This document shows positions 53,998-62,184 of a stretch of 64,000 nt of DNA, one piece after another; position 1 is the first letter of the stretch; each line of letters starts with the position of its first letter. A program made the position numbers and the translations under genes. The notes beneath the pieces are model-generated. The model was not told the origin of the DNA. It did not search any database and saw only the letters and a program-made list of their open reading frames with translations. This DNA is from Dysgonomonas hofstadii (lineage in GTDB: Bacteria; Bacteroidota; Bacteroidia; Bacteroidales; Dysgonomonadaceae): contig NZ_JACIEP010000015.1 in assembly GCF_014196915.1 (NCBI RefSeq), forward strand, positions 1 through 64,000, given 5' to 3'.

Positions 53998-54822
53998 ATG
54001 CAATACGATCTCTTCACACAATATAAATATAAGTTTTTTAGTCTTGGCAGCGGCAGTAGCGGTAATTGTTACTACCTGGGCACCAAAGAATACGGCATAT
54101 TGATAGATGCCGGAGTAGGTATCCGCACCGTTAAGAAAGCATTAAAAGAGTATGGGGTGGCATTTGAGAAGATCAATGCTATACTAATCACCCACGATCA
54201 TGCCGACCATATAAAAACAGTTGGCTGTTTTGGGGATAAACATAGTATTCCGGTTTATACTACCGAAACCGTACACGAAGGTATACAACGCAACAGGGTT
54301 GTTCATGCCGATCTTTTCCAGACCAAAAGAGTGATTGAGAAAGAAAAAGCGTTCGAAATCAGGGATTTTAAAATAACTGCGTTCGAAGTGCCTCACGACA
54401 GTATAGATAACGTAGGCTATCATATCGAATTCGACGGCCAGTCTTTTGTCATTGTCACCGACATCGGATGCATTACGGACAAAATAAGGGAGTATGCATC
54501 CCGGGCCAATCATCTGGTTATCGAATCGAACTATGATGAATATATGCTACAGGCAGGCCGTTATCCTTATTACCTTAAACAGCGCATAGGAAACGGGATG
54601 GGACACCTGAGCAACCGTCTTTCGGCCGATTTTATCGCCAGCATTTACAATGAACGCCTGCGAAACATCTGGTTGTGCCATCTCAGCCAGGACAACAACC
54701 GCCCCGAACTGGCATACCAGACTGTAGAAGAGGCTCTCAAGACCAAAGGCTGCCAGGTAGGCAAACATATCAGGCTGGAGGCTCTCAGCCGCTATAAGGT
54801 ATCGGGATTGAGGGAATTCTGA
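53998..54822 (+). CDS. Metallo-beta-lactamase-fold hydrolase (YycJ/WalJ-like)
   Basis: A 274-residue cytoplasmic protein with the metallo-beta-lactamase fold. LGSGSSGNCYYLG opens it, the metal motif is THDHADH (about 63-69), and later ligands include the Asp in IVTDIGCI and the His in WLCHLSQDNN. The pattern matches the YycJ/WalJ group, which includes 5' exonuclease activity in some members. A -7 element (TAACTTTG, 53982) lies 8 bases before the ATG at 53998, which favours it over a longer reading. Confidence 0.9.
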   Translation: MQYDLFTQYKYKFFSLGSGSSGNCYYLGTKEYGILIDAGVGIRTVKKALKEYGVAFEKINAILITHDHADHIKTVGCFGDKHSIPVYTTETVHEGIQRNRVVHADLFQTKRVIEKEKAFEIRDFKITAFEVPHDSIDNVGYHIEFDGQSFVIVTDIGCITDKIREYASRANHLVIESNYDEYMLQAGRYPYYLKQRIGNGMGHLSNRLSADFIASIYNERLRNIWLCHLSQDNNRPELAYQTVEEALKTKGCQVGKHIRLEALSRYKVSGLREF

Positions 54823-54905
54823 TCTTTTATTTAAAGTTTATAAATAGGGAAAATGGATTTCCTGTTTTTTGTTATTACCTTTACAATATCTTAATATCAT
54901 AGAAA

Positions 54906-55046
54906 ATGGGACAAACTGACATGACCAAAAAAGTACTAGCCATAACTATTGTTGCAGCAGTGAGCAGTGTTGCGGTTTATGCATATATACAAAAGAAAAA
55001 ACGTGACAGGGCCAAACGCAGGAACTTACCTGTAAACTTCATTTAA
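54906..55046 (+). CDS. Possible 46-residue single-helix membrane protein
   Basis: A 46-codon frame starts at ATG 54906. It has a short polar lead, one hydrophobic helix (KKVLAITIVAAVSSVAVYAYI), then a strongly basic tail (KKKRDRAKRRNLPVNFI). The basic tail after the helix fits a single-span protein with an inside C-terminus. Its last four bases overlap the stop codon of the convergent 487-residue gene. No family is recognised, but composition argues for a real gene. Confidence 0.5.
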   Translation: MGQTDMTKKVLAITIVAAVSSVAVYAYIQKKKRDRAKRRNLPVNFI

Positions 55047-56506
55047 CTCAGTTCGCTTACGTCGCTTATTCCCCTCCTGTTGAAGAGTACCCTGTATTTT
55101 TTGTAATACTCGTCCTCATCGGATTTACAATGTAAAATAAAATACAGCGAATACATTTTATTTCCCCTGATACTCACAAAGCCGTTGTCTTCATCTGCCA
55201 TATAAAGGGGTATATGCGGATTATCCATTTTCTGTGTATAATTCATCAGGTTGAAACGGGTAATGTCGTTAATGCCCGAAAGCCGATATTCCTTATACTT
55301 TTCGATGTCTTCTTTCGATAGTTTCACCCATTTGCGGTATAAGATTATCTTTTCATCATATACCTGATTCTCAGCTTCTACCAGTGGGCTACGGGCACGG
55401 ATAGCCTTTACTTCGTCAGGTATCTTTTCGTCGGGCATATAGTCGAAGGCTTCTTTTACCCAGCCGATCTCCTGTTTGCGAATACTTAATTTGAGCTTGG
55501 TATCGAAATATTTTTTCCCCATCTGCGAAGAAAAATAGTAACGCATCATGTCCTTTATACGGTCTTTGAACATATAGCTGAACACCAGTATAAGAAACAG
55601 GTCGGTTGTGAAATTCCCGAAGCGCAAGGTTGCAAAGAATGAAACAACTGTGGCAAACACCATAGCGATACCGGCGGCGATACTGTAATAGAATTGCTCG
55701 GCCAATAACCCGTCCCTTTTGCGTATAACCTGAAGGAAAAGGTCACTTTCGACGAATTTTTTAAGGATATTGCGTTGTGTTATCACCAGGCTGTTATGCT
55801 TGTCGTTGTCTTTATCGAGCAGCATAAAACCCCGTTTCTTCCGGTGGGCTATTTCATTTTCGAGCAATCGGTTCAAGCCTGACTTTACTTGCGGGTACAG
55901 AGGGTTGTCTTTCAGTGAACTAATCACTTGAAAAGTATATTGCTCGGTAATATTCCCCAGAAAATCGTCTCCGAAAAGATAATATTCCCGTTGCTGTTTG
56001 GTGATTTCCGGATTTTCCAGTTCATCCCACATTTCACGGTAACGGAGATTGATCTCGCTGATGTCGCGGATAAAAGCCTCTACATGATCTATTGTTTTGT
56101 CATCAGTCGCTATACTCTCTATGATCTCCACATGTCTGCGTAAGGCGCTTTTCACTATGCAGACAAACATTTTCACCTGATAGACGAAGCTTTCTGTTTT
56201 CACTTCATCTGCCGGATCGAGCACAAGTGCATCTATGGCCTTTTGCAGGCGGGGTAATGGCCCTCTCCCGGCTTTTAAAATCTCTTGCAGGGAATAGACC
56301 GGAGTAATGAGCCGGATATTATTTTTTACATCACGGTAGAAATCTGTCTTTTTGTAAGTCGCACGGTTTATATCGATACTGTTAGGCACAAAAATCCATG
56401 TGTTTATCTTGAATTCATTGGCATCTCTATCTTTGCTGCCGGTGATAAAGCCTATCTTGAATTCAAGTGAAAAATTATCATGTACTTTTACCTGTGTATC
56501 TATCAT
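55043..56506 (-). CDS. Large protein of unknown function with central membrane segments
   Basis: A 487-residue protein without a signal peptide. Two or three hydrophobic segments lie at about 285-325 (YYSIAAGIAMVFATVVSFF, then TDLFLILVFSYMF). The N-terminal part has EFKINTWIFVPNSIDINR and a helical region; the C-terminal part holds many basic residues and ends in YRVLFNRRGISDVSEL. I recognise no family. The two soluble ends on one side suggest a sensor or scaffold, but this is only a guess. It overlaps the short convergent ORF by four bases. Confidence 0.65.
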   Translation of the reverse strand: MIDTQVKVHDNFSLEFKIGFITGSKDRDANEFKINTWIFVPNSIDINRATYKKTDFYRDVKNNIRLITPVYSLQEILKAGRGPLPRLQKAIDALVLDPADEVKTESFVYQVKMFVCIVKSALRRHVEIIESIATDDKTIDHVEAFIRDISEINLRYREMWDELENPEITKQQREYYLFGDDFLGNITEQYTFQVISSLKDNPLYPQVKSGLNRLLENEIAHRKKRGFMLLDKDNDKHNSLVITQRNILKKFVESDLFLQVIRKRDGLLAEQFYYSIAAGIAMVFATVVSFFATLRFGNFTTDLFLILVFSYMFKDRIKDMMRYYFSSQMGKKYFDTKLKLSIRKQEIGWVKEAFDYMPDEKIPDEVKAIRARSPLVEAENQVYDEKIILYRKWVKLSKEDIEKYKEYRLSGINDITRFNLMNYTQKMDNPHIPLYMADEDNGFVSIRGNKMYSLYFILHCKSDEDEYYKKYRVLFNRRGISDVSELS

Positions 56507-57021
56507 ATATTTTGTTATATAAAACGTTCATTTCTCTTATACTACGCGCAATCGCAGATTGCTTGTGTCCCTTTTGGCCAAATCCCCAAAAGGAACCAAA
56601 AACGCTTTGGTGGCTCATCCTTCGTGCTACCCGTTACAGGTTCACGGGCTAAACCGAAAGATTGTCCTGCGGACGCTTTCGGTTTCACGCCCCTTTCACC
56701 TGACGGGTGCCCAGCACTACGGCCTAATGCCACCGGGCAAAGCCACGTCAAGGCAGGGTAATTCCCTATCGTGCGTCAGCTTTCCGTGCATAGGTTCACC
56801 TGTCCGGTGAAGACGGCGTGAAACCAAATACTGTCTGAGCCGAAGGCGAGTTTATTTGGTTTAGCCGGCAAGCCGTTGACAGGTCGACGGGGAACCAAGC
56901 ACTAGCCTTTTGTTTCGTTTTGGGCAATGCCAAAATGAAAAACAAACCCGAAGGGTGCGTTAGATGAATAGAACGATTATTTTTTACAATCATAATAATT
57001 TCAACTACTGATTGGCATAAT
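56507..57021. repeat. Intergenic region with head-to-head repeat copies B1 and B2
   Basis: This 515-base gap holds no gene. B1 (about 56541-56735) is copy A inverted: its stem 1 is AAACCGAAAG (56651-56660) with CTTTCGGTTT (56676-56685), and stem 2 is TCCCTTTTGG (56568-56577) with CCAAAAGGAA (56586-56595). B2 (about 56796-56950) is in the same direction as A: stem 1 AAACCAAAT (56821-56829) with ATTTGGTTT (56854-56862), stem 2 TTTCGTTTTGG (56913-56923) with CCAAAATGAAA (56930-56940). Base changes between copies are compensatory. The last 70 bases show no feature. Confidence 0.8.
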
Positions 57022-57504
57022 TTATAACTCTCCTCCTCCCCACTCCCTATACGGATTCTTACTCAATGCCGCATTATAATAACGCTTGTCGCCTGTGACT
57101 TCTTCTCCGAGCCATCCGGGTTTTTCGAAGATTTCGTCTTCCGAAGATAATTCAATTTCGGCAATAATCAAGCCTTCATTCTCCCCGCTAAATACGTCCA
57201 CCTCGAAAGTATTGTCACCGCTAATAATGTAATAACGTATTTTCTCAATTCTTCCCGGCTCGCATAATTTCATCAGTTCACGTGCATCGGCAATAGGAAT
57301 TTCTTTTTCCCATTCGAAGCGGGAGATGCCGGATTCATTACCCATACCTTTCACGGTAATAAATGCTTCTTCTCCCTTTATCCTTATCCTTACACTACGT
57401 TCGGCAACCGAGGACAAGTATCCCTGTACAATCTCCTCATAAGTGAAAGCTTCATCTTTGAAACTACCTGTTACTAAAAATTTACGTTCTATTTCCAGTG
57501 CCAT
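57022..57504 (-). CDS. CYTH-domain phosphatase-like protein
   Basis: A 160-residue protein with the CYTH tunnel fold (TTM superfamily). The ExExK motif is EIERK (4-8); RSVRIRIKG, the internal EWEKEIP and VDVFSGENEGL add charged strands, and AEIEL supplies acidic metal ligands. Bacterial CYTH proteins include triphosphatases and adenylate cyclases; which reaction is done here is unknown. It stands alone beside a repeat-rich gap. Confidence 0.88.
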   Translation of the reverse strand: MALEIERKFLVTGSFKDEAFTYEEIVQGYLSSVAERSVRIRIKGEEAFITVKGMGNESGISRFEWEKEIPIADARELMKLCEPGRIEKIRYYIISGDNTFEVDVFSGENEGLIIAEIELSSEDEIFEKPGWLGEEVTGDKRYYNAALSKNPYREWGGGEL

Positions 57505-57585
57505 ATATTATGTATAAAAAAGAAATATGCCGGTGAGTATCTTCAGACTTCTCACCGGCATATCAATAATACTCTCTTATTTCGG

Positions 57586-58665
57586 TTATTGAATAATCTG
57601 TTTTATCGCTCCCATATCGGGATAAAAGATCACCTTGACAGGTTGTTTATTGTTATCGAACATTTGTTTGGCCAGCACATCCTGAACACCATATTGTACT
57701 ACATCACATTCTTTCTGCACATAGTTCCTGTTGTTGTACGATATTGTCAGGCTCGCCTTGTTCGGGATGTTGTAGATAATGCCCGATGAGAATTTCTTTT
57801 CCATTTCTTTCTCTTCCTTCGGTGTCAGTATCTGCTCGGCTCTTGGTTCCTTATTCTTGAGCGACAGGTATACAGGCGCACCCGACAGGTCGTTAGGATC
57901 GACAACTCCCAATTTAGATGAGAATCGGAAAAGAACGCGGTTATTTATATCCTTTTCATCGGGTATAACAGTGAACTCTTTTGAACCGGTTTCAGTCGTT
58001 TCAATCCCTGTAAACATGGCAGTAAGCGCTTTTTCCTGTTCCTCCAGCTGAGTCATCACCAGTTTGTAAGCATTCCCGTCAGGCGGCATATTATCGGCGT
58101 CACCTGTGAGTATATTGTTGCGGCTTTCACGCAGGCGGTATATCTGCTTGGCAATAAGTTCGGCCTGCTTGGCTGTCGATCCTGCACGAAGAATCTCTTC
58201 GGATAAGAAACTACGGGGATCCAGCGTGCTTGCCGTCACCGGAGGCTGCACATCAGTAGCGACTTCCTGAGAAAAAGTATAATCGGAGTTGATCGCGCAT
58301 ATCAGTCCGTCTTTTGTCAGTGTGACAAACGGAGCAGTTGAATTGGCACGAAACTCAACCAGATACGATTTATTCTTATCCACAACACCCTTTGTCGTAG
58401 CATCTATATTATCTACAGTGTAGATCGTTTCATTTTCGGTAATAGGGTTGGATATACTCAGATACCTGTCGGCATACTGATAAAATTCTCCGATCTTGCG
58501 AGTCTTCTTTGTGTAATTTACAGTTACCACTACCGATGTTTTAGGCAAAGAATAAGCCACACCATAGTCATTTCCTTTCACAGCACTCATTTTTACCGTA
58601 TTCTGCGCAGACGTATAGTTTAGACCAATAAAGAAGAGTAAAAACAAACTTATATAATATCTCAT
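57586..58665 (-). CDS. DUF4831-type exported protein
   Basis: A 359-residue protein with a signal peptide (LFLLFFIGLNYTSAQ). YSLPKTSVVVTV and YQYADRYLSI are typical of DUF4831, a Bacteroidota family of unknown function, and the length is right. The mature part is beta-rich with a charged region (KEEKEMEKKFSSG) near the C-terminus. No operon partner is clear; the lipoprotein gene upstream is 79 bases away. Confidence 0.75.
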   Translation of the reverse strand: MRYYISLFLLFFIGLNYTSAQNTVKMSAVKGNDYGVAYSLPKTSVVVTVNYTKKTRKIGEFYQYADRYLSISNPITENETIYTVDNIDATTKGVVDKNKSYLVEFRANSTAPFVTLTKDGLICAINSDYTFSQEVATDVQPPVTASTLDPRSFLSEEILRAGSTAKQAELIAKQIYRLRESRNNILTGDADNMPPDGNAYKLVMTQLEEQEKALTAMFTGIETTETGSKEFTVIPDEKDINNRVLFRFSSKLGVVDPNDLSGAPVYLSLKNKEPRAEQILTPKEEKEMEKKFSSGIIYNIPNKASLTISYNNRNYVQKECDVVQYGVQDVLAKQMFDNNKQPVKVIFYPDMGAIKQIIQ

Positions 58666-58744
58666 AAGTGTTCTGTTTTAAAAATATTATCAGGCAAAGC
58701 TACATATTTTTTGTGAAAATACCAGTAGGTCAACATACTCTCTT

Positions 58745-59410
58745 TTATTCGCCGTCATATTCATCAGATACTTCATCATCATCACCATCAATGGTGGGCG
58801 GAATAAAAGATGGCATATTATCCCATTTTATAACAGGCGGACGGGCGATATGGTTTTCAGGCAGGTAGGTTTCGAAACGAGAGAAATAGCGGTTAAGAGA
58901 ATCTTCATTATTTATCAGATAGCCCAGCTTTTTATCTTTATAATCTCCAAAAAGCCTGTCATACACATATTTCAAATCCTCCGGAAGATTGCGGGGCATA
59001 TAAAGGTCGATCAGGTTGTGTGAATTATCTTTCCGTTCTACCCACAGGAAGAAATAATATCCTCCATATAATATGGGATCTCCATTTCCGCTAAAAACAA
59101 AAGATGTATCCTGTGGATATTTATCCAGTATATCTTTTATATTTTGCCGAGTAGTATCGGCCAAAGTAAATCTATGTGAACGGTAAGCTCCCCTGAATTT
59201 CTCACGTTGGATGGTTTTTACATTATACATGGAGTCGATCTCGCTGATCCCATGCACGTAGAATATCCAATCGGTAGCAGGCGGTTCGGGAAAGTCGAAA
59301 CCATATTCCACCAGATACATTTTGCTTACCGGTGCCGGATGGTTTTCTTTTTTGCAGGCATTATAAGCTAGTAACAAGATAATGGGTAGTGAGAATATAA
59401 CGTTTTTCAT
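58745..59410 (-). CDS. Probable lipoprotein of unknown function
   Basis: A 221-residue exported protein. The signal segment MKNVIFSLPIILLLAYNAC ends in a Cys with Asn-Ala before it, a weak lipobox. The mature part starts KKENHPAPVS and continues with beta-type segments (YLVEYGFDFPEP, WIFYVHGI) and a very acidic end (DGDDDEVSDEYDGE). I recognise no family. It is followed by DUF4831 on the same strand, but the gap makes co-transcription only possible. Confidence 0.55.
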   Translation of the reverse strand: MKNVIFSLPIILLLAYNACKKENHPAPVSKMYLVEYGFDFPEPPATDWIFYVHGISEIDSMYNVKTIQREKFRGAYRSHRFTLADTTRQNIKDILDKYPQDTSFVFSGNGDPILYGGYYFFLWVERKDNSHNLIDLYMPRNLPEDLKYVYDRLFGDYKDKKLGYLINNEDSLNRYFSRFETYLPENHIARPPVIKWDNMPSFIPPTIDGDDDEVSDEYDGE

Positions 59411-59735
59411 ATGTAATATATGTTGTTAAAGTATTCATTTTGCCCTTCTTTGTCATGCTTGAGTGAAACGAAGCATCCACAAGGAGATCCTTCGTACCTC
59501 AGGATGACAAAATAAAAAGTTAAGGTAACTTTATGGATAAAACTAACACATCTTTTCCATAAACAGACAATATTTTTTCACGTATTTCTTTTTTTACAAA
59601 AAAATATGCGTTTTTTGTAACATCCTTTTTTTTCCTCCGTACTATATAATAACAGAGGACAATTAATGACATGCTTCGAATCGTTAACAACCTGACTGTT
59701 ATAATAAAAAAGGTCTGTGACCTTAAATAAAACAG
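59411..59735. promoter_or_regulatory. Divergent intergenic region with repeat, inverted repeat and ECF-type promoter
   Basis: No gene is seen in these 325 bases. GTCAT repeat copy 2 occupies 59450-59513. A perfect 10-base inverted repeat, TTACAAAAAA (59594-59603) with TTTTTTGTAA (59611-59620), runs into TTTGTAAC (59614-59621), and GTACTATA follows 17 bases later (59639-59646). The TTTGTAAC box also lies before the first sigma operon, so both may be ECF-sigma promoters. The leader to the sigma ATG at 59736 would be about 85 bases. Confidence 0.5.
59450..59513. repeat. GTCAT palindromic dispersed repeat, copy 2
   Basis: TTTGTCATGCTTGAG on the left and CTCAGGATGACAAAA on the right are the outer inverted ends, with GTGAAACGAAGCATCC and GGAGATCCTTCG inside. 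It is shorter than copy 1, so the centre varies in length. Confidence 0.75.
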
Positions 59736-60266
59736 ATGATAAGTTTCGACCATAGTATAATCGAGCAATGCCGCAGAGGTGACCGCAAGGCACAAATGCA
59801 ACTATACTCTACGTTCTACAAGAGGGTGTATAATGCATGCTACAGGGTGTTGCAGGATTCTTATGAAGCGGAGGATGCTATGCAGGAAAGTTTTCTGAAA
59901 GCTTTTTCACGGTTGAACACTTATGATATATCCACCCCTTTCGAAGCATGGCTGGTACGGATATCCATAAACACATCTATAGATAAATTGCGCAAAAAGG
60001 AACTGGATGTAATAAATTTGAATGAGAATATAAATTACGATGTTGCCGACTCGAATGACAATGAGGATTGGGAACAAATAACAGGAAAAGTGGAACAGGT
60101 GAAAGCGGCGATAAATAAACTCCCCGATGCAAGCCGGTTGGTTATCAACCTGTACCTGATAGAAGGATATGACCATGAGGAGATCGCCGACATACTAAAA
60201 ATACCGGCAGGGACGGTACGGATACAATATATGAGAGCTAAACAAAAACTGATCGAACTTATCTGA
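59736..60266 (+). CDS. ECF sigma-70 factor of the DUF4097/GIN operon
   Basis: A 176-residue ECF sigma factor with region 2 (MQLYSTFYKRVYNACYRV, then EAEDAMQESFLKAFSRL) and region 4 (INLYLIEGYDHEEIADIL and IQYMRAKQKLIELI). The start MISFDHSIIEQCRRGDRKA fits the family. It is followed after 12 bases by a membrane protein, then by two surface-type proteins, so the sigma factor probably controls this operon and itself. An ECF-like promoter lies about 85-120 bases upstream. Confidence 0.93.
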   Translation: MISFDHSIIEQCRRGDRKAQMQLYSTFYKRVYNACYRVLQDSYEAEDAMQESFLKAFSRLNTYDISTPFEAWLVRISINTSIDKLRKKELDVINLNENINYDVADSNDNEDWEQITGKVEQVKAAINKLPDASRLVINLYLIEGYDHEEIADILKIPAGTVRIQYMRAKQKLIELI

Positions 60267-60278
60267 AAGGAGGCTACG

Positions 60279-60824
60279 ATGAAAAAGGATGATATGAAAA
60301 AATATATAGACGATAACCGCAGGTTATTTGATGATAAAGAACCATCGGACGGGCACATGGAGCGCTTCGAAGCCATGCTCAGCCAATTGGATGAAAAGAA
60401 AGAAGAGAAAAAACCTGCCAAAAAGGTAAGGCTGGTTAGCCTTATTTCGGTAGCAGCGTCCATCGCTGTACTGATAGCTATTGCTGTAAAATTTTATGCG
60501 CCGGACAGTATCAATGTGACCGCACCTACACAAGAAAGCATCTCAACGAGTGAATTCCAGGCGACAAATGAATTCTACAACCAGCAAATGGAAGAACAGA
60601 TTGCCGATATTATGTGCAAACTGGCACAGACCGATCCGCAAAACCAGGCTCAACTGACATCCGACCTGCAACAGATAATAGAGCAAAACCAGGCTTTTGT
60701 AGAGCAGATGGGGAAAAAGGACGACCAGGAGATAGCAATACGCTATCTTGTGAAACACTATAAAGCAAATATACAGGCACTTCGCAACATTAATGAAAAA
60801 TTGGGGAAACATACACACTGCTAA
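60279..60824 (+). CDS. Predicted anti-sigma-type membrane protein
   Basis: A 181-residue protein with a cytoplasmic N-terminus (MKKDDMKKYIDDNRRLFDDKEP and GHMERFEAMLSQL), one membrane helix (about 51-67, SVAASIAVLIAIAVKFY) and an extracytoplasmic helical tail rich in Gln and Glu (QQMEEQIADIMCKLA, then NIQALRNINEKL). This is the usual plan of a one-helix anti-sigma factor that holds a sigma factor at the membrane. It lies between the sigma gene and the surface-protein genes with 12-base gaps on each side. Confidence 0.7.
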   Translation: MKKDDMKKYIDDNRRLFDDKEPSDGHMERFEAMLSQLDEKKEEKKPAKKVRLVSLISVAASIAVLIAIAVKFYAPDSINVTAPTQESISTSEFQATNEFYNQQMEEQIADIMCKLAQTDPQNQAQLTSDLQQIIEQNQAFVEQMGKKDDQEIAIRYLVKHYKANIQALRNINEKLGKHTHC

Positions 60825-60836
60825 AAACACTACATT

Positions 60837-62132
60837 ATGAAAAAGTATATATTATTGATAAGCTTATTCTGCATGGCTCTTTTACAGGTAAACGCCATAC
60901 TGCCGCAGGATTCCGTTAAGAAAAACAAAGATCGTTTTATCTTACCGGACATGAATAACGCCCTGAAAAGCCTTGAAGACCTCAAGAGTCTTGAAGGTCT
61001 CGAAAGTCTTAAAGACTTAGACTTTAACTTCGATTTCGATTCGAGCCAGATGGCCGAACTCAGGGAATCTTTAAAACTCAACAATGAACAGCTGCAGGCC
61101 ATGAAGGAAAATCTCAGGGAGAACCTGAAGAATATGCCCAACATGAAAGATCTTAAGCTGAATGAATTTAATTTCAATGAATATAAGGGAGGAAAACAAG
61201 CCAAAACTCCGACAAGGGTGGAAAAGAAATTATTCACTGATATCTCGGAAGTCAAATTCTCCCATAAGTATGGAAATATTATTATCCAGGAATCGAACTC
61301 GAAACAGATAGATCTGGAGATACAATATTTCGACAAAAACAATAATAAAGGCTCGAGTATTGTAAATACTGCAGGAAAGACTTTGTCTGTTATCACAAGT
61401 AGATCGGGAGGAGGAGCTACAATCAACTATATCATCAGCCTGCCCAAGAGTACGGCAGTAGACATCAACTTAATGTATGGTACAGTAAAAGTAGGCCGGC
61501 ACGAAGGCGCCTTTAAAGCTGACATGTCTTACAGCGACCTTTCGGCTCAGTCGTTTTCCAAGTCAAAAGCAAGCTTCAATTTAAAATACGGCGATCTTAA
61601 AATAGACGAGGCGGAAGATATATCCATTTCGGGATCATATTCTGATGTGAAGATCAAAAAGGCCAGGAATATGGACGTAAAGGGGATGTATACCGACTAC
61701 AAGGTGGACGATGTTGTTTCATTTATCACATCCGGATCACCTGCTTACGGAGATATACGTCTGGGCACAGTCTCATCGGTAAATCTGGATACAAAATACA
61801 GCGATATCAATATTTATAATCTTATTTCGGATATGATGGTCAAAACCGCATATGGAGATGTTACAGTAAAAGGGATATCACCGAAACTGAAGAATATAAC
61901 CATCAATGCCAGTTATGCCGATGTGGAAGTGAGTGTACCCGCCGGAATGTCTGTAAACTTCGACACAGACCTCACGTACGGGGATCTGGGTATTGCGAAA
62001 AAACACAATATAAAATATACGGAAAACAGGGAGACAAATACAAAATCGGTAAAAATCGGGCAAATAGGTAACGGAAAACCAACAGCAACGATAAAAGTAA
62101 AGAATATGTATGCCGATGTGGAAATCAAATAA
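60837..62132 (+). CDS. DUF4097-like beta-solenoid surface-type protein
   Basis: A 431-residue exported protein (signal LLISLFCMALLQVNA). After a helical, Leu-rich segment (about 38-120, LKSLEDLKSLEGLESL), the C-terminal part is a repetitive beta structure with many units of the form YGDxxIxxxxxxxx and YSDxxIxxxxxx (for example KYGDLKID, SYSDVKI, AYGDIRL, KYSDINI, AYGDVTV, SYADVEV, TYGDLGI), typical of DUF4097 proteins. Such proteins often sit in ECF sigma operons. The function is unknown; a surface or adhesion-like role is an inference. Confidence 0.8.
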   Translation: MKKYILLISLFCMALLQVNAILPQDSVKKNKDRFILPDMNNALKSLEDLKSLEGLESLKDLDFNFDFDSSQMAELRESLKLNNEQLQAMKENLRENLKNMPNMKDLKLNEFNFNEYKGGKQAKTPTRVEKKLFTDISEVKFSHKYGNIIIQESNSKQIDLEIQYFDKNNNKGSSIVNTAGKTLSVITSRSGGGATINYIISLPKSTAVDINLMYGTVKVGRHEGAFKADMSYSDLSAQSFSKSKASFNLKYGDLKIDEAEDISISGSYSDVKIKKARNMDVKGMYTDYKVDDVVSFITSGSPAYGDIRLGTVSSVNLDTKYSDINIYNLISDMMVKTAYGDVTVKGISPKLKNITINASYADVEVSVPAGMSVNFDTDLTYGDLGIAKKHNIKYTENRETNTKSVKIGQIGNGKPTATIKVKNMYADVEIK

Positions 62133-62184
62133 AACACAGGGACTCCTTTAACTCCTAATTCATAAACCAATAAATATAAACAAT

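Noticed and set aside
56467-56810. Short open frames in the 56.5-56.8 kb gap
   Set aside because: They fall within the structured repeat B1 and differ in frame between repeat copies, so they are not coding.
59520-59801. Open frame of 93 codons antisense to the second sigma gene start
   Set aside because: It spans the promoter and inverted repeat region and has no family pattern.
60830-61426. Open frame of 198 codons antisense to the DUF4097 gene
   Set aside because: Its Ser/Leu/Arg-rich sequence mirrors the repetitive gene on the plus strand; no promoter.
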